Assembly: GCF_904063065.1 (NCBI RefSeq)
Contig: NZ_CAJFCL010000017.1
Span: 1-37,223, forward strand
Origin: Pseudomonas paraversuta
Lineage (GTDB): Bacteria > Pseudomonadota > Gammaproteobacteria > Pseudomonadales > Pseudomonadaceae
DNA length: 37,223 nt
Reading direction: 5' to 3'
Shown here: piece after piece, positions 7,139 through 15,736 of the stretch
How the letters are laid out: each line of letters starts with the position of its first letter
Numbering within the stretch: position 1 is the stretch's first letter
Translations under genes and position numbers: made by a program
Notes under the pieces: generated by a model
Told to the model about the DNA's origin: nothing
The model's input: the letters and a program-made list of their open reading frames with translations, nothing else
The model's database searches: none

Positions 7139-8479
7139 ATGACAGGTCCTTCGCTGGACAGTTGTCTGCATGCCAGCACCATGAAGAAGCTCAACCTGAA
7201 GCTGATTCCCTTCCTGATGTTGTTGTACATGGTGGCTTACATTGATAAGTCGAACATTTCGGTGGCGGCGTTAACCATGAACGCCGACCTCGGGCTCAGC
7301 GTGCGCATGTACGGCATCGGCGTGGGTCTGTTCTTCCTCACCTACATTCTGTTCGAAGTGCCCAGCAGCATCATCCTGACCCGGGTCGGTGCTCGGCGCT
7401 GGATTGCGCGGATCATGATCACCTGGGGCATCATCGCCGCCGGCATGAGCCTGATCCAGAGCGCCAACCAGCTCTACGTGATGCGCCTGTTGCTGGGTGC
7501 AGCCGAAGCCGGTTTCACCCCCGGCATCATCTACTACCTGTCCCAGTGGTATCCGCGCAGTGACCGCGCCCGGGCCATGTCATGGTTCTACATCGGCGCG
7601 GCCCTGGCGTCGGTGATCGGCTTGCCGCTGTCGGGTGCCTTCCTGCACCTGGACGGTCTGCTGGGCATCAACGGCTGGCGCTGGCTGTTCTTTCTCCAGG
7701 GCATTCCTGCAGTGGCGCTGGGCATCGTGGTCCTGCGCTACATGCCAGATTCTCCCGCCACTACCAACTGGCTGGACAGTGCGCAAAAAGCCTGGCTCAG
7801 CCGCACCATCGAGGCCGAACAGGCGACCACGGTCATCTCGCACAAGGATGCCTGGCATGTGGCGTTTCGCAGTCGCCAGGTGTGGTTGCTGAGTCTGTTC
7901 TGGTTACTTCAGGCTTTCGGCACTATCGGGGTGACGCTGTTTTTGCCGCTGATCGTGCAGTCGGTATCAAAGCAAGGTTCGTTTGTGGTCAGCCTGCTGT
8001 CGGCGATGCCGTTTTTCCTGGCCTGTGTATTCATGTACGCCAACGGCCGCCATTCCGACCGCACCGGTGAGCGGGGCTGGCACCTGGGCGGGCCATTGTT
8101 GCTGGCCGGGGGCATGCTGGGGTTGGCGGTGTTTACCGGCAATCAGTGGCTGGCATACGTGATGCTGGTGGTGGCGGTCGGCCTGAACTGGGCGGCGACC
8201 CCGGTGTTCTGGGCCACGACTACCGAGTACCTGTCCGGGCCAGCGGCCGCTGTTTCGATTGCCTTGATCAACTCCATTGCCAACATCGCCGGGCTTGGTC
8301 TGCCACCGGTCATGGGCTGGATCAAGGACACCACCCTCAGCTATGACTACGCCTTGTTGATGGTCGCCGTCGCCTTGCTGGCCGGTGGCGTGCTGGGGTT
8401 GTACCTGGGGGGGCAACGCAAGCGCCAGGTCGTACGTGATGCTATACGGGAGGGCCGCGAAAATGTTCACAGTGCTTAA
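7139..8479 (+). CDS. MFS transporter, anion:cation symporter (ACS) type
   Basis: Twelve-helix inner-membrane carrier, probably a proton-coupled importer of an organic anion. The 446-residue sequence has the ACS-family start: the first helix carries YIDKSNISVAAL, followed by a conserved FFLTYILFEVPSSII segment in helix 2 and the GAAEAGFTPGIIYYLSQWYP block in helices 4-5. A cytoplasmic loop follows helix 6 (around residues 200-240). Members carry tartrate, galactonate, glucarate, phthalate or 4-hydroxyphenylacetate, and sequence alone does not tell which. The ATG at 7139 has AAGAGG about nine bases upstream. The stop overlaps the start of the D-2-hydroxyacid dehydrogenase gene by 17 bases, so the imported compound is plausibly a 2-oxo or 2-hydroxy acid (inference). 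Confidence 0.88.
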   Translation: MTGPSLDSCLHASTMKKLNLKLIPFLMLLYMVAYIDKSNISVAALTMNADLGLSVRMYGIGVGLFFLTYILFEVPSSIILTRVGARRWIARIMITWGIIAAGMSLIQSANQLYVMRLLLGAAEAGFTPGIIYYLSQWYPRSDRARAMSWFYIGAALASVIGLPLSGAFLHLDGLLGINGWRWLFFLQGIPAVALGIVVLRYMPDSPATTNWLDSAQKAWLSRTIEAEQATTVISHKDAWHVAFRSRQVWLLSLFWLLQAFGTIGVTLFLPLIVQSVSKQGSFVVSLLSAMPFFLACVFMYANGRHSDRTGERGWHLGGPLLLAGGMLGLAVFTGNQWLAYVMLVVAVGLNWAATPVFWATTTEYLSGPAAAVSIALINSIANIAGLGLPPVMGWIKDTTLSYDYALLMVAVALLAGGVLGLYLGGQRKRQVVRDAIREGRENVHSA

Positions 8480-9392
8480 AGTGGCGCGTCTGCCGGACAT
8501 GCTCAGCGAGCGTTTACATGCCCGATATGAGGTGCTGGAGTGTAGCGAGAGCGGTGCCGGACTCGATGCACTGAAGGCGCGGGGAATCCGTGCCATGGTC
8601 GCCAATGGTGAGTCGCGGGTGGGGGCCGAACTGATCGGGCGCCTGCCTGATCTGCAAGTGATAGTGGTGTTCGGTGTCGGTTACGACGGTATCGATGTCG
8701 AGTTCGCCCGGGTCCGGGGCATTGTGGTGACCCACACCCCGGACGTGCTGACCGAAGACGTTGCCGATTTCGCCATTACCTTGATGCTCGGCACCGCCAG
8801 GCGCATTGCCAGGGCCGATCAGTTCGTGCGGTCCGGGCAATGGCAGCAAGGTCCGTTCGGCTTTACCCGCAAGGTCAGCGGCGCGCGTCTGGGCATCGTC
8901 GGGCTGGGGCGCATCGGCATGGCGATTGCCCGGCGCGCGGCGGCGTTTGACATGCGCATCAGCTACCACGGGCGGCGTCCGCTGGCGGTTGAGTATCCTT
9001 ACTATTCATCGCTGACCGAGCTGGCTGCAGCTGTGGATTTTCTGGTGATTGCCGTGGGCGGCGGGGAATCGACCCGGCACCTGGTGGATGCCACGGTGCT
9101 CGCGGCACTGGGCAGTGAAGGCATCCTCATCAACGTGGGGCGTGGGAGCGTGGTTGATGAGGCCGCGCTCGCCAGCGCACTGGCCGAGGGTCGTCTTTTG
9201 GGGGCCGGGCTGGATGTGTTCGAGGATGAACCACGGCCCCATCCCGGCTTGTTGGGGCTGGACAATGTGCTGTTGGCGCCACATATGGCCAGTGCCACCT
9301 GGGATACCCGCAGGGCGATGTCCGACCTGACCCTGGCCAATCTGGCTGCGCATTTTTCCGGTGCTGACTACCCGTCACCTATCCCGCAGTGA
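8463..9392 (+). CDS. D-2-hydroxyacid dehydrogenase (NAD(P)-dependent)
   Basis: Cytoplasmic oxidoreductase of the D-isomer-specific 2-hydroxyacid dehydrogenase family, interconverting a 2-oxoacid and its D-2-hydroxyacid. The 309-residue product shows the Rossmann motif GLGRIG at 147-152, substrate-binding Arg227 in NVGRGSVVDE, Glu256 in DVFEDEP and the catalytic His274 in LAPHMAS. These are the usual Arg-Glu-His triad. The ATG at 8463 has GGGAGGG upstream and starts inside the end of the carrier gene. The frame is open further upstream, but that stretch is carrier coding sequence. Arg170/Arg171/Arg172 after the second strand of the nucleotide fold suggest NADPH preference, as in glyoxylate/hydroxypyruvate reductases. 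The 3' end overlaps the convergent carrier gene by 25 bases. Confidence 0.9.
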   Translation: MFTVLKVARLPDMLSERLHARYEVLECSESGAGLDALKARGIRAMVANGESRVGAELIGRLPDLQVIVVFGVGYDGIDVEFARVRGIVVTHTPDVLTEDVADFAITLMLGTARRIARADQFVRSGQWQQGPFGFTRKVSGARLGIVGLGRIGMAIARRAAAFDMRISYHGRRPLAVEYPYYSSLTELAAAVDFLVIAVGGGESTRHLVDATVLAALGSEGILINVGRGSVVDEAALASALAEGRLLGAGLDVFEDEPRPHPGLLGLDNVLLAPHMASATWDTRRAMSDLTLANLAAHFSGADYPSPIPQ

Positions 9393-10735
9393 ATGGCCAT
9401 TTTACTGCGCGGATCTGTTGCGCCCGGGGTTCCGGCCCCGGCCTCATGCAGGGAAATCCTTGAGGTCTCCGGCAACGCCAGGCCACCGAGCAAGGCCAGC
9501 AGTGCAACGGCTATCAGGTAGAAGGCTGGCGACAGGTTGCTGCCGGTGGTGCTGATCAGCCATGTCGCCACCAGCGGTGCGGTACCGCCGAAGAGGGTGT
9601 AGGCCATGTTGTAGGTAATGGCCGAGGCGGTATAGCGAGTGCGGGTCGGAAAGGTTTCCGAGAGCAGGGCGGCGGTTACTACCCCGCACAGCACCGCGCC
9701 CACCGCCAGCAGCATGACACCGATGATGGACGCTGCGAAGCCGCCGGAACTGGCCATCAGGAACGATGGATAGACCACGACCATCAGCAGTGCACAGGCC
9801 GTCATCACCGTAACCCTGCGCCCGACGCGGTCTGAATACAGTCCTGCCAGCGGGCAGATCGCGGCGGCAAACAGCAAGGCAATCAGCGAAACCAGCAACG
9901 CCGTTGCCCGACTCAGGCCCCCGGCTACTTGCAGGTAGGTCGCGAAGTAGGTGGTGAACATATAGAAGGACAACGCCGTCAGCGACACAAAGGCGCCCAG
10001 GCAGCAGATGGCCGCGCCATGGTTGCGCAGGGTTTCCTTGAGCGGGGAGTGGGCCACCGCATGTTCCTCGGCCACCGCCTGGAATGCCGGGGTTTCATCC
10101 AGCTTCAGACGCATGTAAAGCCCCACCAGACCCAGTGGTGCCGCAATCAGGAACGGCAGGCGCCAGCCCCAATCGGCCATGGCCTGTGCCGATAGCGACG
10201 CCTCGAGGGCATAGGCCACCACGGCCGCCGCTGCGAAGGCACAGAAGGTCGATACCGGCAGGAAGCTGCCATACCAGGCCCTTTTATCATCAGGAGCGTG
10301 TTCCATGAGGTAGGCGCAGGCACCGGCGTATTCACCCCCGGCGCTAAAGCCCTGGGCGCAACGGATCAGGGTCAACAGGATCGGCGCCATCACGCCAATG
10401 GCGGCATAGACAGGCAGTAAACCGATCAGTGTGGTGGCACCCGCCATCAACAGAATGGTCATCGCCAGGGTTCTTTTGCGACCGATGCGGTCACCCAGCA
10501 TGCCGAAGAAAATGCCGCCAAGGGGACGGAACGCAAAGGCTACGGCGAATACGGCGAAGGTCTTGAGCAGCGCGGCACTGGCATCACCGCTGGGGAAAAA
10601 CTGCTGGGCGATGGTGGTGGCCAGAAAGCCATAAACCGCGAAGTCGAACCATTCGACGAAGTTCCCGATGGCCGCGGCGGCAATGACTTTTCTCAGGGTT
10701 TTGGGGCTGACCTGCCCGGTGATGGCACTCGTCAT
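9368..10735 (-). CDS. MFS transporter, metabolite:H+ symporter (MHS) type, ProP/KgtP/ShiA-like
   Basis: Twelve-helix proton symporter in the inner membrane. The 455-residue product has the MHS signature: NFVEWFDFAVYGF in helix 1, FRPLGGIFFGMLGDRIGRKR between helices 2 and 3, and RCAQGFSAGGEYAGA in helix 4. The last block is typical of osmolyte, alpha-ketoglutarate, citrate and shikimate carriers. The substrate cannot be fixed from sequence. The ATG at 10735 is preferred because GAGG lies six bases before it; an ATG 15 bases further upstream has no ribosome site. It is transcribed alone, converging on the dehydrogenase gene with a 25-base overlap of the coding ends. Confidence 0.88.
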   Translation of the reverse strand: MTSAITGQVSPKTLRKVIAAAAIGNFVEWFDFAVYGFLATTIAQQFFPSGDASAALLKTFAVFAVAFAFRPLGGIFFGMLGDRIGRKRTLAMTILLMAGATTLIGLLPVYAAIGVMAPILLTLIRCAQGFSAGGEYAGACAYLMEHAPDDKRAWYGSFLPVSTFCAFAAAAVVAYALEASLSAQAMADWGWRLPFLIAAPLGLVGLYMRLKLDETPAFQAVAEEHAVAHSPLKETLRNHGAAICCLGAFVSLTALSFYMFTTYFATYLQVAGGLSRATALLVSLIALLFAAAICPLAGLYSDRVGRRVTVMTACALLMVVVYPSFLMASSGGFAASIIGVMLLAVGAVLCGVVTAALLSETFPTRTRYTASAITYNMAYTLFGGTAPLVATWLISTTGSNLSPAFYLIAVALLALLGGLALPETSRISLHEAGAGTPGATDPRSKMAIHCGIGDG

Positions 10736-10841
10736 GCTGAACCTCGACATTTCATCAGAATGCTTTCGATTATCGAGGCAGTCAGTGAAAGGGTTCGCTT
10801 CAAAAGTGTCATCGGCGTAGTCAGCACCGACGTCCTGCCTC

Positions 10842-11555
10842 TCAGCCGCCTTTGGTGGAGACGATACTCGCCACCAGGCGGGGCTTGCAGTTCAGATAAG
10901 CCGACGATTGCAGCCAATGCTGATCGGGGTACCAGGCAAACATGAACTGACCGTCCTTGAGTTTGTCTACCACCTGGCGCGCCACTTGCGGGCGTACGGC
11001 AGGGCAGCCCTGACTGCGGCCGATGCGGCCCTGGGTCTGGCTCCACAACGGGTTCACATAGCTGGCAGGGTGAATCACGATGGCCCGCTCACGGGCACTG
11101 TCATTGATACCCGGCTCCAGGCCGTCCATGCGCAGCGAGTAACCGTTGGCACCCTGGTAGCTTTCCTGGGTGCGGAACAGGCCAAGGCTGGATTGATGGC
11201 TGCCTTCATTATTGGAGAATTGAGTGGCGAAGTTTTCCCCGGATTTTTGCCCGTGGGCCACCAGGTCACGCAGCACCAGGGTCTTCTTGCGCAAGTCGAA
11301 GATCCACAGGCGGCGGGCCGTGGAAGGTTGCGAATAGTCGATGACGGCAAGGTTTTGTGCGGGGCTGGCGCCACTGCTGACGGCGCATTGCATGGCACTG
11401 AGGGCACTTTTAAGTACCTGGGGATTGAGTTCCGGAGCGGCCTGGGCGAGGCTGTTGTAAAGCCCTGGTGATGAAGTATTGGCGGCGAACGCTGGGCTGC
11501 ACAAGGCCCCCAGGGTCGCGGCGACCAGAAAAAGTCGTCGCAAAGAAATCAGCAT
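10842..11555 (-). CDS. Exported murein L,D-transpeptidase catalytic-domain protein
   Basis: Periplasmic enzyme of the L,D-transpeptidase (YkuD-like) fold, acting on peptidoglycan. The 237-residue precursor has a signal peptide ending about residue 24-25 (SPAFA then ANTSS). The catalytic region contains His162 in AIVIHPASYVN and the nucleophile Cys184 in GRSQGCPAV, as expected of this family. A conserved stretch around FSNNEGSHQSSLGLF precedes it. Most members are annotated only as murein L,D-transpeptidase catalytic domain family, and whether it crosslinks, attaches lipoprotein or cleaves is unknown. It is divergent from a second, larger L,D-transpeptidase gene across a 144-bp gap, which suggests related roles or shared control. 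Confidence 0.85.
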   Translation of the reverse strand: MLISLRRLFLVAATLGALCSPAFAANTSSPGLYNSLAQAAPELNPQVLKSALSAMQCAVSSGASPAQNLAVIDYSQPSTARRLWIFDLRKKTLVLRDLVAHGQKSGENFATQFSNNEGSHQSSLGLFRTQESYQGANGYSLRMDGLEPGINDSARERAIVIHPASYVNPLWSQTQGRIGRSQGCPAVRPQVARQVVDKLKDGQFMFAWYPDQHWLQSSAYLNCKPRLVASIVSTKGG

Positions 11556-11699
11556 AGATTAAGAGTTTCCACTGTTGAATTGGCTCCTGACACTCCATCG
11601 AGTTAATGGCGATCCTTTATTTACTGCTAGCCTTCAGGGTTGCCGTGACGGCTGTTACGGTGACCGCCAACGTGACGGCCATGGATTGGAGTAAAGCAG

Positions 11700-13259
11700 T
11701 TGATCAAAAAACAGGCATTTTACTTGAGCATTGCCTTGCTCGCGTCGCCATTGGTCGCATGGGCCGACATGCCCCCCGACCAGCCTGACAACCCCCTGCA
11801 GCAGACCCTGCTACAACTGCCTCAGGCCTGTCCGACCCTGGCGTCCGGCCTGACGCCTCAGACCCAGGCACTTTTGCAGGCCTTTTATGAAGGCCAGAAC
11901 TACCAGCCGGTATGGGCACAAGAAGGGCGTCTGGCCGCTCTGCAGGCCGCCTTGCCACAGCTGGCCGACGACGGGCTCGACCCGCTCAATTACCCCTTGC
12001 CCGAGGGCCAGGACCTGTGTGCCGACATCGACACCAGCCGTCAATATCTGCAAGCCCTGCACGATTTGCATTTTGGTCGCCTGACGCAAAGCCGCTTTGA
12101 ACCGGTCTGGCACGCCAACGCTGTAGAGGTAGACCCCCAGGCCGAACTGCTGGCAATCGCCGGGCCCGGGGTGCAGAACGTGGCAGCTGCTTTTGCCCAG
12201 GCCCGTCCCGCCCTTGAGCAATATCAAGACTTGCGCCGGGTCTATGCCCGGGAGCGCCAGCAGCCGCTGCCCCAGTGGCAGCCGATCGCGGATGGCCCCT
12301 TGCTGCGCCCCGGCATGCAGGATGCGCGGGTACCGGCACTGGCCAGGCGTCTGGCCAGCGAGGGTTACCTGAGCGGCGAGCCGCAGATCGTCAACAACAC
12401 CTACTCCAATGAGCTGGCCTCGGCGGTCAAGAGCTTCCAGCTCGATCACTCGCTACAGGCCGATGGCGTTGTCGGGCCGGGCACTGTTAAAGAGTTGAAC
12501 GTCAGTCCGGCAACCCGCCGCGAGCAACTGCGGATCAATCTGGAGCGTTTTCGCTGGATGGCCCGGGACTTCGAACCCACCAGCCTGCTGGTCAATGTTC
12601 CGGCTGCACAGTTGACCGTGTTCCAGAACGGCCAGCCGGTATGGCAGACCCGCACCCAGGTCGGGCGGGCCGACCGGCAGACGCCGTTGCTCAAGTCCCG
12701 GGTGACGCGCCTGACCCTGAACCCGACCTGGACCATCCCGCCGACCATCTTCAAGGAAGACAAACTGCCGCAGATTCGCCGCGATCCGTCTTTCCTCAGC
12801 AAGCATGACCTGCAGGTACTCGACAGCAGCGGGCAGCCGCTGGCGGTACAGAGCATCGACTGGGACCGTCCGGGCAACATCCTGCTGCGTCAGGGTGCCG
12901 GGCCGCGCAACCCGCTGGGGCGTATCGTCATCCGTTTCCCCAACCCGTTTGCCGTGTACCTGCACGACACCCCCAGCCAGGCCCTGTTCAGTAAAGGCCC
13001 CCGTGCCTTCAGTTCAGGCTGCGTGCGGGTCGAGTCGGTGTTCCAGTTGCGCGACCTGCTGGTGACCCCGGCGGAGAAGGCCCGCACCGAGGAATTGCTG
13101 GCCACCGGGCGCACCACCGAGTTCAGGCTGTCCAACCCGGTGCCTATCCTCATGACGTACTGGACCGCCCATGCCGACAAGAACGGCAAGGTGGTGTACT
13201 CACCGGACATTTATAATCGTGACCCGGCATTGATATCGGCCCTGGCCGCCAAGCGCTGA
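11700..13259 (+). CDS. L,D-transpeptidase with peptidoglycan-binding domain, LdtD/YcbB-like
   Basis: Periplasmic L,D-transpeptidase that likely forms 3-3 crosslinks in peptidoglycan. The 519-residue precursor has a signal peptide (cleavage about residue 22, after PLVAWA) and an N-terminal helical domain with the segment LQAFYEGQNYQPVW. A PG_binding_1 domain follows at about 200-265, then the YkuD domain at about 290-450 with His422 in YLHDTPS and catalytic Cys441 in FSSGCVR. Domain order is that of E. coli LdtD (YcbB, 615 residues), somewhat shorter. The start is a TTG at 11700, supported by GGAG eight bases upstream and by the immediate signal peptide. It is divergent from the smaller L,D-transpeptidase gene, and the nitronate monooxygenase-like gene follows after 38 bases. 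Confidence 0.9.
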   Translation: MIKKQAFYLSIALLASPLVAWADMPPDQPDNPLQQTLLQLPQACPTLASGLTPQTQALLQAFYEGQNYQPVWAQEGRLAALQAALPQLADDGLDPLNYPLPEGQDLCADIDTSRQYLQALHDLHFGRLTQSRFEPVWHANAVEVDPQAELLAIAGPGVQNVAAAFAQARPALEQYQDLRRVYARERQQPLPQWQPIADGPLLRPGMQDARVPALARRLASEGYLSGEPQIVNNTYSNELASAVKSFQLDHSLQADGVVGPGTVKELNVSPATRREQLRINLERFRWMARDFEPTSLLVNVPAAQLTVFQNGQPVWQTRTQVGRADRQTPLLKSRVTRLTLNPTWTIPPTIFKEDKLPQIRRDPSFLSKHDLQVLDSSGQPLAVQSIDWDRPGNILLRQGAGPRNPLGRIVIRFPNPFAVYLHDTPSQALFSKGPRAFSSGCVRVESVFQLRDLLVTPAEKARTEELLATGRTTEFRLSNPVPILMTYWTAHADKNGKVVYSPDIYNRDPALISALAAKR

Positions 13260-13297
13260 TGTCCGTTTCAACCTTGAACTGATCTGCGAGACCTGCA

Positions 13298-14374
13298 ATG
13301 ACTCAATCCCGTTTTACCGACCTGGTGGGCATTGCCCATCCGATCATCCAGGCTCCGATGCTGGGGGCGGGGGCAGCAATGATGATTGGCGTGGCCAGGG
13401 CCGGAGGGCTGGGCTCCCTGGCCTGTGCCACCCTGACCCTGGAGGGGGTACGCGCCGAAGTGGCGGCCTTTCGTGAAGCCTGCGATCAACCGTTCAATCT
13501 GAACTTCTTCTGCCATCAGGCCCCGGAACCCGACGAGGCCCGGGCCCGGCAGTGGAAGTCGTTGTTCAAGGATTATTACCGCGAACTGGGAGTGGACTAT
13601 GACGCGCCGACCCCGGTGTCGAGCCGTGCGCCTTTTGATGAGGCCGCCTGCGCCCTGGTTGAAGAGCTGCGTGCACCGGTGGTCAGCTTTCACTTCGGCC
13701 TGCCGGCCCCGCACCTGTTGGCCCGGGTCAAAGCCTGCGGGGCGAAGATTTTAAGTTCCGCCACCACCGTTGAAGAAGCGCAGTGGCTGGAGCGCAACGG
13801 CTGTGACGCGATCATTGCCATGGGCTACGAAGCCGGTGGCCACCGCGCGATGTTTTTGAGCAATGAGCTGGCGACCCAGATCGGTACCTTTGCCCTGGTG
13901 CCGCAAATTGTCGATGCGGTATCCGTGCCGGTGATTGCCGCAGGTGGCGTGGCCGATGCCCGGGGTATCGCGGCGGCTTTTGCCCTGGGTGCCAGTGCCG
14001 TGCAAATCGGCACGGCCTACCTGTTCTGCCAGCAGGCCAAACTTGCCGAGCCCCATTACCGCGCCTTGCGCGAAGCCGCCCCCGGCAGCACCGCCCTGAC
14101 CAACCTGTTCACCGGTCGACCGGCCCGCGGCATCCTCAACCGGGTGATGCGTGAGCTGGGGCCGATGAACTCCCAGGCCCCGGAGTTTCCGTTGGCGGGC
14201 GGCGCACTGCTACCGCTCAAGGCCAAAACCGAGCCTGCCGGTTCCGGGGATTTCATCAACCTGTGGGCGGGTCAGGCCTTCGCACTGAGTCCGGGACGCA
14301 GCGCCCAATTGTCGTCCGAGGAACTGACCCGCAAGTTGGTCGCTGACTACGCCGCGCGTTCCACATGCAAATAG
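13298..14374 (+). CDS. Nitronate monooxygenase / NAD(P)H-dependent flavin oxidoreductase (class I NMO-like)
   Basis: FMN-dependent TIM-barrel enzyme. Family members oxidise nitronates such as propionate 3-nitronate, and some act only as NAD(P)H:quinone or enoyl reductases. The 358-residue product has the N-terminal PIIQAPMLGAG block (FMN contact), the central block MGYEAGGHRA containing the family's conserved His, and the phosphate-binding segments AAGGVADARG and ALGASAVQIGTAYL. The ATG at 13298 starts just before the conserved region, with only a weak ribosome site. It follows the L,D-transpeptidase gene by 38 bases and its last 28 bases overlap the end of the convergent MFS gene. Context does not reveal a substrate; a role in the neighbouring catabolic cluster is possible but it lies on the opposite strand. 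Confidence 0.83.
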   Translation: MTQSRFTDLVGIAHPIIQAPMLGAGAAMMIGVARAGGLGSLACATLTLEGVRAEVAAFREACDQPFNLNFFCHQAPEPDEARARQWKSLFKDYYRELGVDYDAPTPVSSRAPFDEAACALVEELRAPVVSFHFGLPAPHLLARVKACGAKILSSATTVEEAQWLERNGCDAIIAMGYEAGGHRAMFLSNELATQIGTFALVPQIVDAVSVPVIAAGGVADARGIAAAFALGASAVQIGTAYLFCQQAKLAEPHYRALREAAPGSTALTNLFTGRPARGILNRVMRELGPMNSQAPEFPLAGGALLPLKAKTEPAGSGDFINLWAGQAFALSPGRSAQLSSEELTRKLVADYAARSTCK

Positions 14375-15660
14375 CGGGTCTGCGCGGCGTGGGTGGATGT
14401 GCGAATTAAAAGTATGATCGCACCGACCACCGGCAGGCTCACCAGCAGCAAGCCGTAGCGCAACGATTCAATGCCAAAACGTGGCAGCAGGGCATCGCTG
14501 AACAAACCGGCGAGCAAAGGCCCGACCCCGACCCCCAGCAGTGTCGAAATAATGGTTTGCAAGGCCATCGCCGTGCCCCGGCGATTGGCCGGCACCAGTT
14601 GCGTGACCAGGTTGTAGGACGGCGCCACCCACCACACCACAAAAAAACTGTACAGCGCGCACCACAGCATGGCGCTGGGGATCGGCACGCCTGCAACCTG
14701 GGTCCAGACCGTGTCGGGCCACAACAAATAGGCGAACAGTGCGCTGATCGCGGCCACGTGCCCGATCACCGGAATACCCACTTGCCAGTGCGGATTGCGC
14801 GGCGTCAGGTGGTCGCTCAACCAGCCGCTGAACAACGCCCCGATACCGGCAAAGCCGCCACAAATAAACCCGGCCAGGAGTCCGGCGTGCTGCAACGACA
14901 AGCCATGGGAGCGCACCAGAAAACTGGTGTTCCACATGCCGATGGCATAGGAGCTGAGGGTGGTCAGGCCCCCGGCCATGATCAGGCAGCGGTAAGCGGG
15001 CAGGGCCCAGAGTGCGCGGGCTTCGCGGCTCAGGCTTTGCAGGGGATGCGCGGCATGGGCGCTGGCCAGATCCCAACGGCCACGGGCCGGGTCCTTGACC
15101 ACGAAGGCCAGCACCAGGGAAAACAGCAGCGCCGGCATGCCAATTACGATAAACGCCATGCGCCAGCCATACTGCTCGACCACCCAGGCGCCGAGGCTCA
15201 AGCCGATCACCGCCGAGAAGGTCGGTGCAGCGGTGAAGCAACTGATGGCAAACGAACGGCGCTGGGGCGGGTACAAGTCGGCAATGATCGACATCGACGC
15301 CGAGGTGGTGGGCGACTCGCTCACCGCAACCGCCATGCGCGCCAGGGCCAGCATCCAGAAACTCACGGCCAGGCCGCAGACCATGGTCGCCACGGCCCAC
15401 AGCAGGCACGCCATGGCCAGCAGGCGGGTGCGCGACATGCGATCGGCCAGACGCCCGGCAGGCAAGCCGAGCAGGGCGTAGACCCCGGCAAATGCCAGCC
15501 CGGAAATCAGCCCCATGGCCGTGTCACTGACGCCGAATTCGAGCTTGATCGGTTCAATCATGACCGCCAGGATCTGCCGGCCGACAAAGTTGTCGGCAAA
15601 CACCGCAGCCAGCAACAACAGCAAAGCATGGCTGCGCCAGCCGACGTTAGGGTTGGACAT
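14347..15660 (-). CDS. MFS transporter, spinster-like, of the alicyclic/steroid-like catabolic cluster
   Basis: Inner-membrane carrier of the major facilitator superfamily, 437 residues with twelve predicted helices. The N-terminal part has the arrangement DNFVGRQILAVMIEPIKLEF, GLAFAGVYALLGLPAGRLADR between helices 2 and 3, and a SESPTTSASMSIIADLYPP loop. These resemble the spinster-type MFS proteins often found with aromatic and steroid catabolic genes. It follows the aldolase gene on the same strand but is separated from it by a strong terminator, so it probably needs its own promoter or readthrough. AGGA lies about ten bases before its ATG. Likely job: uptake of the cluster's substrate (inference). 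The 3' end overlaps the convergent NMO-like gene by 28 bases. Confidence 0.85.
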   Translation of the reverse strand: MSNPNVGWRSHALLLLLAAVFADNFVGRQILAVMIEPIKLEFGVSDTAMGLISGLAFAGVYALLGLPAGRLADRMSRTRLLAMACLLWAVATMVCGLAVSFWMLALARMAVAVSESPTTSASMSIIADLYPPQRRSFAISCFTAAPTFSAVIGLSLGAWVVEQYGWRMAFIVIGMPALLFSLVLAFVVKDPARGRWDLASAHAAHPLQSLSREARALWALPAYRCLIMAGGLTTLSSYAIGMWNTSFLVRSHGLSLQHAGLLAGFICGGFAGIGALFSGWLSDHLTPRNPHWQVGIPVIGHVAAISALFAYLLWPDTVWTQVAGVPIPSAMLWCALYSFFVVWWVAPSYNLVTQLVPANRRGTAMALQTIISTLLGVGVGPLLAGLFSDALLPRFGIESLRYGLLLVSLPVVGAIILLIRTSTHAAQTRYLHVERAA

Positions 15661-15680
15661 AATCGGTTTTCCTGTCAGAT

Positions 15681-15722
15681 AAAAACGCCAAAGGCGCTGA
15701 CCCGCATTGCGTCAGCGCCTTT
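15681..15722 (-). terminator. Rho-independent terminator after the aldolase gene
   Basis: AAAGGCGCTGAC (15690-15701) and GTCAGCGCCTTT (15711-15722) form a perfect 12-bp stem with a 9-base loop. On the minus strand it is followed after a few bases by TTTTT (15685-15681). It lies 14 bases past the aldolase stop codon and should end the flavin-reductase-to-aldolase operon. Confidence 0.85.
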
Positions 15723-15736
15723 GCCAAACTCCTGCC

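Noticed and set aside
13298..14374. Including the nitronate monooxygenase-like gene in the catabolic cluster
   Set aside because: It is on the opposite strand, converges on the carrier gene and follows the L,D-transpeptidase gene by 38 bases; there is no sequence evidence of shared control.
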